From NCBI GenBank assembly GCA_905221375.1, contig CAJNCY010000004.1:107684-171683 (forward strand): a stretch of 64,000 nucleotides of DNA, given 5' to 3'. The translations under genes were made by a program, and so were the position numbers. The notes beneath the pieces are model-generated. The model had not been told where the DNA came from, searched no databases, and saw nothing but the letters and a program-made list of their open reading frames with translations. This document shows positions 8,955 to 19,363 of the stretch, piece after piece. The DNA is from a bacterium. Its GTDB lineage: Bacteria > Bacillota > Bacilli > Lactobacillales > Streptococcaceae. The first letter of the stretch is position 1. Each line of letters opens with the position of its first letter.

Positions 8955-10682
8955 TTAGAAACGAATTGTTTCACGTGTTTTCTCATATGAGGTAACAAAG
9001 CGGTTGGTTACACCAGGCTCTGCCACTTCCAATGCTTGAGAAATCTTGTCAAACGAAGCATGATAATCAAATTCTTTCTCAAAAATATCTAAAGCTTCAT
9101 TGAAGGCTTCTTGAATACGTTCATCAAATGAGCGGTAGCGGTTAGAATATTGCAAGAGTTGTTCTGTCAAGGTTGCATATTGTACAATATTATAAGTTTC
9201 CGCCTCAAGCTCTTCCATATCCTTCGTTGCAATTTCAAGAATACGGTTAACTGATTCTATATTAACTAAGTTTTGTTCTAATTCAGCTATTAAGTCTTCC
9301 GTATTATTACTTGCTGTAAAGAATAACTTCAAGAAAGTTTGTGGAATACCAGGTAAGTTCCGTTTCTCCATATATCTCTTGATGGTATGGAGACGATTAA
9401 CATATACATTTGCCTTTTGACGTGCATTGATATCATCTTTTTCAATCTGAGCAAGACGTTGACTAAGTTCAACTTGTTCATCCTCAATTTCTTTCAAAGT
9501 CGCTTGTAAGTTTTCCAAACGTTCTTCAAGTAATGAATATGGCTCAGAATGTTCCTCTTGTTCTGAAGTTAATTCTAATACAGATTCTTCCAAAGACTCT
9601 AACTCAGCTTGCAATCTATGAACATGACTTGCATCCGATTCAGAAAGTAAATAACTTTTACTCAAACGCTCAATGTCTTCTATCAATAAAGCATTATTTT
9701 CCTTCATGTGTTGAAGATAAGTAGGAAGTGTTGCTACTAAACCTTCTACCACTTTCTGTGCCGCAATTTCTCTTGTAAAGATATCATAAAGTGCATTAAT
9801 CTCTTCTTGGATTTGAGTATTTTCGTACTCTGCATTATCCAATTCTAGTTTCGCAATATTCTCATGATTTTTCTTGAGAGCTTCATGAAGCAATTGGAAA
9901 CGAGCTTCGATATCCGTTTCAGCAAAATGATAATTAGCATCTAAAAGCTTACGGTAGCCATCTTCTAAATCTTCCAACTGATCAGGTAGCTCTTTAGATA
10001 ATGTTGTTACAACTGCTGGTATACGATCAACAATATGTGTCAAAGCCAAGATATGATTTTCAGCATTATCCAAAATCACAGCAGCTTCTACTGGGTCACC
10101 AGACGAGTTTAAAGTTACAAACTGAGAAAACTCTGATTGGATATTTTCCAATTGTTTTTCGATTTCAGACAAACCTTGGCCATATTCTTCAGAATGATCA
10201 GCAACTCGGTGTTGCAACTCTTCAAACAAGTCCAAGGTATGAAGAACACGTCCACTATTTTTAGACTCTTGTTTCTCCAAATCTGCCAAGGCGTTGCGAA
10301 TTGCCGCAATATCTTCTTCAATCAAGGTAATTTGACTCTCGATTTGATCAATTTGATGACTGGCCTTGAAAAAACGGAATGAGTTATTGTAACCTTCTGC
10401 CTCGAAAAGATTATTTTCGATATCGGCAAAAGAATTAAGAGATAAATCAACCCATTTTTGATTCCATTCACGGAAAGTCACCTGACTTTGTCCAATCAAG
10501 TGCATATTTTTTACAGCTTCAACTTCATCATTAACTGGCAGATTGTACAGTTCTTCTTTTTTCTCTTCTAAAATTGCTAATTTACTTTCATTGCGCTTCC
10601 TTACATAGATTGCGATAGCATAGGCAATGACCAATAAAACTGCAACTGCAATTATTAAATAAATTACTAGTGTAGCAGACAT
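8955..10682 (-). CDS. ezrA: Septation ring formation regulator EzrA
   Basis: A membrane-anchored cell-division protein that coordinates FtsZ and peptidoglycan synthesis at the septum. The 575 residues match the family. One N-terminal transmembrane segment (about residues 3-24, LVIYLIIAVAVLLVIAYAIA) is followed by KRNESK and then long acidic coiled coils up to the C-terminus (spectrin-like repeats in the known structure). The start at MSATLVIY (10682) was chosen because AAAGGAG lies 6 bases upstream; the longer reading to 10709 lacks a ribosome binding site and would cover the palindrome at 10708-10720. It follows gyrB by 81 bases. Confidence 0.95.
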   Translation of the reverse strand: MSATLVIYLIIAVAVLLVIAYAIAIYVRKRNESKLAILEEKKEELYNLPVNDEVEAVKNMHLIGQSQVTFREWNQKWVDLSLNSFADIENNLFEAEGYNNSFRFFKASHQIDQIESQITLIEEDIAAIRNALADLEKQESKNSGRVLHTLDLFEELQHRVADHSEEYGQGLSEIEKQLENIQSEFSQFVTLNSSGDPVEAAVILDNAENHILALTHIVDRIPAVVTTLSKELPDQLEDLEDGYRKLLDANYHFAETDIEARFQLLHEALKKNHENIAKLELDNAEYENTQIQEEINALYDIFTREIAAQKVVEGLVATLPTYLQHMKENNALLIEDIERLSKSYLLSESDASHVHRLQAELESLEESVLELTSEQEEHSEPYSLLEERLENLQATLKEIEDEQVELSQRLAQIEKDDINARQKANVYVNRLHTIKRYMEKRNLPGIPQTFLKLFFTASNNTEDLIAELEQNLVNIESVNRILEIATKDMEELEAETYNIVQYATLTEQLLQYSNRYRSFDERIQEAFNEALDIFEKEFDYHASFDKISQALEVAEPGVTNRFVTSYEKTRETIRF

Positions 10683-10707
10683 ATTAAACTCCTTTTTTAC
10701 TTGAAAC

Positions 10708-10723
10708 AATCGTAACGATTATA
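10708..10723 (-). promoter_or_regulatory. ezrA promoter with overlapping palindrome
   Basis: A TATAAT (10718-10723, minus strand, with TGA in front) overlaps the perfect inverted repeat AATCGT-A-ACGATT at 10708-10720, which covers the predicted transcription start. This gives ezrA its own promoter inside the HAD-gyrB-ezrA cluster and suggests an operator. Confidence 0.5.
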
Positions 10724-10763
10724 TCATATTTTTTAGACCAAGGGAACTACTTCTCCCTATTTT

Positions 10764-13288
<2,525 letters not shown>

Positions 13289-13295
13289 ACCCTTC

Positions 13296-13304
13296 ATTAT
13301 AGCA
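13296..13304 (-). promoter_or_regulatory. Extended -10 promoter of HAD-gyrB, directly before the start codon
   Basis: TGCTATAAT on the minus strand, with the hexamer at 13296-13301 and only 7 bases between it and the ATG at 13288. The predicted transcription start coincides with the start codon. Confidence 0.65.
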
Positions 13305-13346
13305 TTTTTTTATGAAAAAAGCGATGATTTCCCTGAGTTTTCCACA

Positions 13347-13376
13347 TAAAAAAACGAGAGGTTGACTCCCGTTTTA
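13347..13376 (-). terminator. Terminator after the DJ-1 family gene
   Basis: On the minus strand AAAACGGGAG pairs with CTCTCGTTTT (one mismatch), followed by TTTATG. It ends the dinG-rodA-DJ-1 transcription unit just before the HAD promoter. Confidence 0.75.
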
Positions 13377-13928
13377 TTGATTTTTACCAAAGACATCTCG
13401 ATAGAGCATTCCTGTTCGTAAACTCTCTGCGTCTCCTCCTAGTTGGTCCACCAACTCGTAGGCAAAGGCAAGGGCTGTAGAGGGACCTCGACTGGTTGTC
13501 AAATGACCATCTACCACTACTGTTTCCTTGACATATTGACCATCAAGGATTTGCTCTTGAACGCCATCATAGCAAGTGTACTGCTTATTTTTCAATATCC
13601 CTGCTTGATTGAGGGCAATTGGCGCCGCACAAATAGCTGCCAGTTTCTTCCCTTCTTGCTCGAAATTTTGCAATTCTTGAATCAAGGCCTGATTGTCACG
13701 CAAATGTGCAGAACCAGGCATCCCTCCAGGAAGGACAATCATGTCATAGTCTGATAAATCACCATCAAAAACACGATCTGCACTTACTTGGATTGCATGC
13801 GACCCCGTCACTTGCTCTTCAAAACCAACCATATCACAAGTAATATTTGCACGACGCAAGACATCTACAACTGTCAAAGCTTCAATTTCTTCAAAGCCCT
13901 GAGCTAACATAACTGCTACTTTTACCAT
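13374..13928 (-). CDS. DJ-1/PfpI family protein
   Basis: A 184-residue member of the DJ-1/ThiJ family (glyoxalase/deglycase or chaperone-like functions have been proposed for relatives). The nucleophile elbow LAAICAAP has the conserved Cys at residue 100, and the conserved acidic residue is in QGFEEIEA (residues 10-17). VLPGGMPGSAHLRDN and TSRGPSTALAF are further family marks. TAAGGAG lies 6 bases before the ATG. It starts 10 bases after the rodA stop, so it is cotranscribed. The substrate is not inferable. Confidence 0.9.
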   Translation of the reverse strand: MVKVAVMLAQGFEEIEALTVVDVLRRANITCDMVGFEEQVTGSHAIQVSADRVFDGDLSDYDMIVLPGGMPGSAHLRDNQALIQELQNFEQEGKKLAAICAAPIALNQAGILKNKQYTCYDGVQEQILDGQYVKETVVVDGHLTTSRGPSTALAFAYELVDQLGGDAESLRTGMLYRDVFGKNQ

Positions 13929-13938
13929 GATTTTCTCC

Positions 13939-15162
13939 TTATTTGATTTGTTTTAATACAACCTTTTTCCGCTTGAATCGGACTTTTCCACTCTTTTCTT
14001 CAGCTAGGTTTGTCTGGTAACTCATCGATAAAAGCAAGCCAACACCGATCAAATTACTGATAATAGCCGATCCTCCTTGCGAAATAAAAGGCAAGGGAAT
14101 CCCAGTCAAAGGAAGCAAGCCCGTCACAGCACCGATATTCTCAAAGATGTGGAAGAGCAACATCATAATCAAACCTGTAGAAATATAGGTGTAGAACTGG
14201 TTATTTGATTTAAGAGTAATCTTCAACATACGGTAAATCAGCATGAGATAAAGGGCGATAACAAGGACAGAGCCAATAAAGCCAAAATCTTCTGCGATAA
14301 CCGTGAAAATCATATCCGACTCACGAACTGGAATAAGCAGATTCGAAGCATTAAACCCTTGACCAAATAAGCCACCGCTCCCAATGGCGATTTGTCCTTG
14401 AGCCTGCTGGTAAGTGGTTGTTTGGGCAAAGTCGAATGGATTGAGCCAAGCCAAGATACGATTGATTTGGTAGGTCGGCATCCCCAATTGATGGAGAAAA
14501 GCCCGACCACCCTTACTGATAAAAATGGCTAAGAATCCAGCAACTCCTGTTACAGCAGTCACAAATACTGGAATAATAATTTTCCAAGAAACTCCTGATA
14601 GTAAGACGATTCCTGAGAAAATGGCTACAAAAACCAAAGCCGTCCCCAAGTCACTTTGAAGTGCCAAAAGAACTAGGACTGGAATGGTAAAGACAATCAT
14701 CCAAAAAATTAATAAAAAGTCCAAAGGTACTGTACGTTGCCATTCCTTATGTTTCTTTGTAAATTGGACAATCACACGAGCCAACATGAGGATATAGGAT
14801 ATCTTCATAAATTCTGACGGTTGGAAGAGGGTAATTCCATTTATTGATACCCAGTTTTTGGCACCCGTTGATGCAACTAGGCTTGGATTATAAAAGACGA
14901 TCGGCAAGACCATGAGTCCCAAGCCTAAAATATACAGAAAGGGGGTCACTTTCCAAAGAAATTCTGTATTAAAGAGCATGACGATAAAACCAATCACAAG
15001 CCCCAAGGCGATCCAGGCGACCTGCTGCCCTAAAATGGGCAGAATATTGTTTGGATAATCATGACTAACAGCTATATAGATAGCCACCACGCCAATAACC
15101 AGTAGAAAAAATACTGGCAATAGCAAACTATAATCGACTCTAGAGTCGAGAGAACGTTTCAT
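13939..15162 (-). CDS. rodA: Rod-shape-determining peptidoglycan glycosyltransferase RodA (SEDS)
   Basis: SEDS-family polymerase for peripheral (elongation) peptidoglycan, working with a class B penicillin-binding protein in the membrane. The 407 residues contain about ten hydrophobic segments. Family marks include GAKNWVSINGITLFQPSEFMK, LQSDLGTALVF (with the conserved catalytic-site Asp), QINRILAWLNPF and GSGGLFGQGFN, and the C-terminal GIPLPFISQGGSAIISNLIGVG. The start MKRSLDSRVDYS at 15162 follows AAGG; the reading to 15189 lacks a site. It lies between dinG and the DJ-1 gene. Confidence 0.96.
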   Translation of the reverse strand: MKRSLDSRVDYSLLLPVFFLLVIGVVAIYIAVSHDYPNNILPILGQQVAWIALGLVIGFIVMLFNTEFLWKVTPFLYILGLGLMVLPIVFYNPSLVASTGAKNWVSINGITLFQPSEFMKISYILMLARVIVQFTKKHKEWQRTVPLDFLLIFWMIVFTIPVLVLLALQSDLGTALVFVAIFSGIVLLSGVSWKIIIPVFVTAVTGVAGFLAIFISKGGRAFLHQLGMPTYQINRILAWLNPFDFAQTTTYQQAQGQIAIGSGGLFGQGFNASNLLIPVRESDMIFTVIAEDFGFIGSVLVIALYLMLIYRMLKITLKSNNQFYTYISTGLIMMLLFHIFENIGAVTGLLPLTGIPLPFISQGGSAIISNLIGVGLLLSMSYQTNLAEEKSGKVRFKRKKVVLKQIK

Positions 15163-15198
15163 ATACACTAACCTTATACTTTCATACAATACTATTTA

Positions 15199-17649
15199 TC
15201 AAAGTTCATTTAAAAATTTATCAACAGCCTCATCAACTTCGGATCGAGAGACGGTTTTAACAGTCGCTTCTTTTGCTAGAGATGCTACTATCTGTTTTCC
15301 ATATCGCTTTCCGACGATTCTTCTATCCAGAATGAGGGTTAAAGAACGTTGGTGTTCACGTCTCATACTTCTTCCCAAAGCCTGTTTTAAACGAATAATA
15401 GCCATCGGCAATTGATAATCATAAAAGGCATTTTTTCCTTCCTGATTCAGTTCCTGATTGATCTTTTTCGTCAAGGGTTCTTGAGGATTTTGGAAAGGAA
15501 GTCTTGGTACAACTTGAATCACAAAAGGATGACTTGAAAAATCAACTCCCTCCCAGAAACTTGCTGCACCAAGCAAGATTTGTTGTTCTCCTTTTTCAAA
15601 GCGTTTCTTCAGTTGATGAACATCGCCATTTTTATACTGGGCTAAATGACTTACAGGGAGTAAATTTGATACTGCTAGAAGCATGTCTTTGGCAGTAAAG
15701 AGAACTAAAATCGGTTGCTGAAAATCTTGAACATCCATCAGCAAACCAGCTACCTCTTGGGCATAGACTTCTAAGGAGGTTTCTGTTACTAGAGGAAAAT
15801 CTTTGACCAAGACCACCTCTTGATCCTGTTTTTTACCAGCTTCAATCTTAACAAATTTAGCTTCGGAATAGCCTAACAGGTCTGCCAAAGAAACCCTCTG
15901 ACTAATCTCAAGAGTAGCCGACACTCCCAAGACTTGACATGAATCAGGCACTAAAGAAGATAGAAGGATTCGGCCTGATTTTGTAGAAGAAATCTGAATT
16001 TTCTTTTGACTCGTTTCAGTTGCTTCAATCCAGTAATCACCTTCAGCCGTAAAATAGCGAACCAGTTCCTCAAAGCCTTCTACCTCTAATTCTGAAAAAT
16101 ACTGGTGAAGATTCGCCAGAGAATCCAAGATATTTTTTCGAGATTTCCCAGACTGAAATTGTTCTATCAAGTAGAGACACTCAAAGCGAATACTTTCTAG
16201 TATTCGTTGTTGAATCCTATTTTCTTCCCCTACTAAAGCCTTATCAACTAAATCAATAATAGACTGGATATCGTAGGTCTCTTGAAGCAGATTTTCTAGA
16301 GCCAACAAAACTTTTTGGACTTCATCAATAATCAATAAACGGTCACTGACAAATTCAGGATTATCTTCCAGTCTGGTTACAAGATAGGCATGATTGGTCA
16401 CTAAAAGCTTGCAAGCCTCTGCTCTTTCCTGACTACGTTTCCAGAAATCTTCCGTCACAAATAAGCTCTTGGATGATAAATTCCCATCATGACGAAAGTC
16501 TCTTAGAAAATGTTGGTAACGGTATAGTTGTCCGATTTCATCCAAATCCCCAGTTTCTGTCTCTGTCAGCCAAACCAAGAGTTGCATTTTAAAGCGTCTA
16601 AATAAGCGATTTTCATCATTTTCCTGCAAGGAACGATAAAAGGCATCCAACTTTAGGTAATTTTGTGGTCCCTTTAAAGAATGAATATCTGTATTGAATA
16701 CTTCCTTGAGACGTTTACCTTCTTCTTCCATGATTTGATTTTGAAGAATCTTTGTCGGAACGCTAAGGACAATCTGACGATTTTCCACTTGGGACAAAGC
16801 AGGTAAGAGATAGCCATAAGTTTTCCCAATCCCTGTCGGTGCTTGAATTAATGAGACAGGTTCATCTTTCAATAGCAAGCCAACCTCTTTAGCAAAACTT
16901 TCTTGCTCCTCCCTCACTTCAAGGTTCAATAGAGAAATATTTTTAGAAAAGTCTTGAGATAGTTTTCGTGGCTCCAGAGAAGCTGCAGTTTTCTTGAAAT
17001 ATAGCCCTTGAACTTCGACCAAGTCTAGAGAACTCAGGATAGATTGGCTGCGATAAATTTCTTCAATAATCAGGTAGGACTCATATAGGAGGGCATCAGC
17101 CATTTCCAGCAAGCGTTCCAAGAGACCTTTAGGAAGTTGGGCCATCTTTTCCCGTAAAAACAAGAGTAATTCTGCTGTAGCTTGAGCATCTGAAAGGGCT
17201 GTGTGAGCATGTTTTAGAGGAATTCCTAATTCTCGGCACAAAATAGGCAAGCTATATTTTTCCAGTTCAGGGAAAAAGACCTGGGCTAATTCGACCGTGT
17301 CAACACGAGGATTTCTTAGTTCATAGCCTTCAAAAAATAAATTTTCCGCCAAGAGATTGGCATCAAACTGAACATTGTGGGCTACAAAAATCCCATCCTC
17401 CACCAAGTCAAAGATTTTTCTAGCAACTTGCGAAAAATCAGGTGCTTGCGCCAGACGTTGGTCTGTCAATCCTGTCAGTTCTTTGATATGAGCATCTAAG
17501 GGTTCATGTGGATTGACATCCGTCGTATAGTGATCGACGATTTTTCCGTCCTCAATCACGACAATTCCCACTTGGATAATTTTAGCCTTACTACCTGTGC
17601 TAGTTGCCTCTAAATCCACCACAACATAGCGATTACCAATCGTTTTCAT
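15199..17649 (-). CDS. dinG: Bifunctional DnaQ-type exonuclease/DinG-family helicase
   Basis: An 816-residue protein of the Gram-positive DinG type. The N-terminal 3'-5' exonuclease domain (1-165) has VVDLEAT (Asp12, Glu14), HNVQFDANLL and HAHTALSDAQAT. The helicase part has Walker A APTGIGKT (about 266-273), the DEVQ variant of the DEAH box in LLIIDEVQKV, and C-terminal motifs FWEGVDFSSH and QALGRSMRR (motif VI). It lacks an evident FeS cysteine cluster. The ATG at 17649 has no Shine-Dalgarno and sits 8 bases from a TATAAT; see findings. rodA follows 36 bases downstream. Confidence 0.93.
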   Translation of the reverse strand: MKTIGNRYVVVDLEATSTGSKAKIIQVGIVVIEDGKIVDHYTTDVNPHEPLDAHIKELTGLTDQRLAQAPDFSQVARKIFDLVEDGIFVAHNVQFDANLLAENLFFEGYELRNPRVDTVELAQVFFPELEKYSLPILCRELGIPLKHAHTALSDAQATAELLLFLREKMAQLPKGLLERLLEMADALLYESYLIIEEIYRSQSILSSLDLVEVQGLYFKKTAASLEPRKLSQDFSKNISLLNLEVREEQESFAKEVGLLLKDEPVSLIQAPTGIGKTYGYLLPALSQVENRQIVLSVPTKILQNQIMEEEGKRLKEVFNTDIHSLKGPQNYLKLDAFYRSLQENDENRLFRRFKMQLLVWLTETETGDLDEIGQLYRYQHFLRDFRHDGNLSSKSLFVTEDFWKRSQERAEACKLLVTNHAYLVTRLEDNPEFVSDRLLIIDEVQKVLLALENLLQETYDIQSIIDLVDKALVGEENRIQQRILESIRFECLYLIEQFQSGKSRKNILDSLANLHQYFSELEVEGFEELVRYFTAEGDYWIEATETSQKKIQISSTKSGRILLSSLVPDSCQVLGVSATLEISQRVSLADLLGYSEAKFVKIEAGKKQDQEVVLVKDFPLVTETSLEVYAQEVAGLLMDVQDFQQPILVLFTAKDMLLAVSNLLPVSHLAQYKNGDVHQLKKRFEKGEQQILLGAASFWEGVDFSSHPFVIQVVPRLPFQNPQEPLTKKINQELNQEGKNAFYDYQLPMAIIRLKQALGRSMRREHQRSLTLILDRRIVGKRYGKQIVASLAKEATVKTVSRSEVDEAVDKFLNEL

Positions 17650-17657
17650 TATAAAAA

Positions 17658-17666
17658 ATTATACCA
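17658..17666 (-). promoter_or_regulatory. Extended -10 promoter of dinG, 8 bases before the start codon
   Basis: TGGTATAAT on the minus strand (hexamer 17658-17663). The spacer to the ATG is TTTTTATA, with no purine-rich ribosome binding site. Confidence 0.65.
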
Positions 17667-17799
17667 AAAAAAGGGCCATTTGGCACCTGCAAACATGGGA
17701 TAATTTTCAAACTCAAGAAGGTTACTTGTATTAAAATTCCCAGTAAACAGAGGATCCTAGCCTACTAATTCTTTGAAAATATTGGAGAATAAGAAAAAA

Positions 17800-17835
17800 T
17801 TGAGAGAAGAAATGATTGTCTCTTCCTTCTCTCAA
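17800..17835 (-). terminator. Terminator after the U32 family gene
   Basis: TTGAGAGAAG (17800-17809) pairs with CTTCTCTCAA (17826-17835). The minus-strand read continues ATTTTTTCTT. Confidence 0.8.
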
Positions 17836-17848
17836 CTATTGATTTACT

Positions 17849-18778
17849 TTATTTAACCATATCAGGATCGTAGTCATAAAATCCTGTATCAAGGAAACGG
17901 TTTTTAGGATGTAACTTGCGCACTTCTTCATCCAGCAAGAAGGCTTGGTCATGACTAAAGTTGCCCACTTGAATCAAACTACGCGCTTGGATAAAGAGTT
18001 TTGCAATCTCAACAAAGTTCTGACCAGGTGTATAAAGACCTTCTAATTTCCAGTGAGTAAAGCCATGCTCGACCAATTCTGTCAATTTAGTCATCAAATC
18101 AAGGTCATTGTTGGCAAAAATGTGGGTTCCATGATTGTCTTCAAAAATGGAATAATGGCTCTCAGGGTCACTTGGCTCTGCCAAGAAAAGGTCACGCTTG
18201 CGAGTTTTTTCATCATCGATATGCGTGAAGTTATAGTAGTTTTGCAAGAGCGGACGTTTAGAATGGTGAATAACACTAGCACCATACACCAAAACTTCAG
18301 CAGGAATTTCCAAAATCTCTGGCATTTTGAAGAGTTCAGCAGATGGAATTTCACGTGCCAAAACAGCCTCAGATGCGCCAGCCTTTTGTCCCCAGAAGTT
18401 AATCTGGCGACTGCTTGTTACCATAGTTGAAGCATCATAGATGGTCTTAAATGAATAGCCATCGCGGTTGACCACATAAAAGACACCTGCATCCCCAATC
18501 GTAATGTAGTCTGTCTGGATTTCTTCCAAGAAATCGAGGAAAGGCTTGATACGATCCATCATATCTTGGTGCATGAGGGCATTGACTGCAACAATCAATT
18601 CCTTACCAGCATCATGAACCAGCTTAGCGATTTCACGCAATTGGTCATAACTAAAGGTCGTTGGCAGACGAAGGCCAAAATCTTTCTCACCGACATAGAT
18701 ACGGTCTACGCCAGCTTCGAGCAGTTGTTTAACTTGTTCAATACTTTCAGCAGTTGCTGTAATGATAATCTTTTCCAT
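17849..18778 (-). CDS. U32 family protein (YrrN/TrhP1-like, short type)
   Basis: A 309-residue member of the U32 'peptidase' family. Relatives YrrN/TrhP1 in Bacillus, with TrhP2, form the 5-hydroxyuridine at tRNA position 34 by established work; I infer the same role from length and N-terminus but cannot separate it from other U32 paralogues. Visible marks are EAGVDRIYVGEKDFGLR, AGKELIVAVNAL, DYITIGDAGVFYV and YGASVIHHSKRPLLQNYYNF, with the usual WKLEGLY near the C-terminus. The N-terminus MEKIIITATAES fits the family. There is no ribosome binding site; see findings. Confidence 0.85.
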   Translation of the reverse strand: MEKIIITATAESIEQVKQLLEAGVDRIYVGEKDFGLRLPTTFSYDQLREIAKLVHDAGKELIVAVNALMHQDMMDRIKPFLDFLEEIQTDYITIGDAGVFYVVNRDGYSFKTIYDASTMVTSSRQINFWGQKAGASEAVLAREIPSAELFKMPEILEIPAEVLVYGASVIHHSKRPLLQNYYNFTHIDDEKTRKRDLFLAEPSDPESHYSIFEDNHGTHIFANNDLDLMTKLTELVEHGFTHWKLEGLYTPGQNFVEIAKLFIQARSLIQVGNFSHDQAFLLDEEVRKLHPKNRFLDTGFYDYDPDMVK

Positions 18779-18785
18779 AAGAAAA

Positions 18786-18794
18786 ATTATACCA
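18786..18794 (-). promoter_or_regulatory. Extended -10 promoter of the U32 gene, 7 bases before the start codon
   Basis: TGGTATAAT on the minus strand (hexamer 18786-18791), with TTGGCT as possible -35 at 18-base spacing. The TTTTCTT between the -10 and the ATG has no Shine-Dalgarno. Confidence 0.65.
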
Positions 18795-19252
18795 CATTTC
18801 TGGAAAATCAGCCAAGACTTATCAGAGTTTTACAAATAGGAATTATTTCAGGCTAATTTCTCAAAGTGACTTCCACTTGACTTACCAAAGTGGAAATTAG
18901 TCTAATACTCTTCAAACCACGTCAGCTTTATCTGCAACCCCAAAGCGGTGCTTTGAGCAACCTGAGGCTAGCTTCCTAGTTTGCTCTTTGTTTTTCATTG
19001 AGTATAAAACGGACTTTTATAAGAATAACTAAATGAAAACTAGATGAAAGGCAGACCCAGAAGCATAAGAGAGCTCGCCAGTAACAATGATTTTGTATTC
19101 TATCCATAAATAGCAAACATCTCAAGCTCCATTAATTTTCAAAACAGCATAGATAAGATCTAGTCCCAAATTTAAGCAATTGATGCTGTAGGATTTATAC
19201 ATTGTTATAAATTTCTAGTCGTTTTGTTTTTATGATAACAAAAATGACCTAG
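18795..19252. other. Gene-free interval between the U32 gene and an ABC exporter
   Basis: It contains the BOX element at 18904-19007. The rest (about 19010-19250) shows no convincing gene: the longest minus-strand frames are under 50 codons and lack ribosome binding sites. It may be decayed sequence. It is also a candidate rearrangement junction (see findings). Confidence 0.6.
18904..19007 (+). repeat. BOX element (degenerate boxA, partial boxB, boxC)
   Basis: It starts ATACTCTTCAAACCACGTCA, missing the usual GAAAATC segment, then has CCCCAAAGCGGTGCTTTGAG (a boxB-like dyad) and ends in boxC with CATTGAGTAT. It differs from the other copies by internal deletions. Confidence 0.85.
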
Positions 19253-19292
19253 AAAAACGAGTATCTCCATCTACGGAAATACTCGTTTTTTG
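19253..19292. terminator. Terminator after the ABC exporter permease
   Basis: AAAAACGAGTAT (19253-19264) pairs perfectly with ATACTCGTTTTT (19279-19290), with T runs on both strands. It lies about 75 bases past the permease stop. Confidence 0.8.
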
Positions 19293-19363
19293 ATAGTTAG
19301 AAGTGGTTTTTTGCTCAGCTTCATTTCTTTTTATAAAATGTATCAAGCAAGCGACCAACTATC

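Noticed and set aside
19080..19160. 44-codon minus-strand frame starting MDRIQNHCYWRALL in the gap before the ABC exporter
   Set aside because: No ribosome binding site, runs into the BOX element, and no protein-like pattern beyond hydrophobicity.
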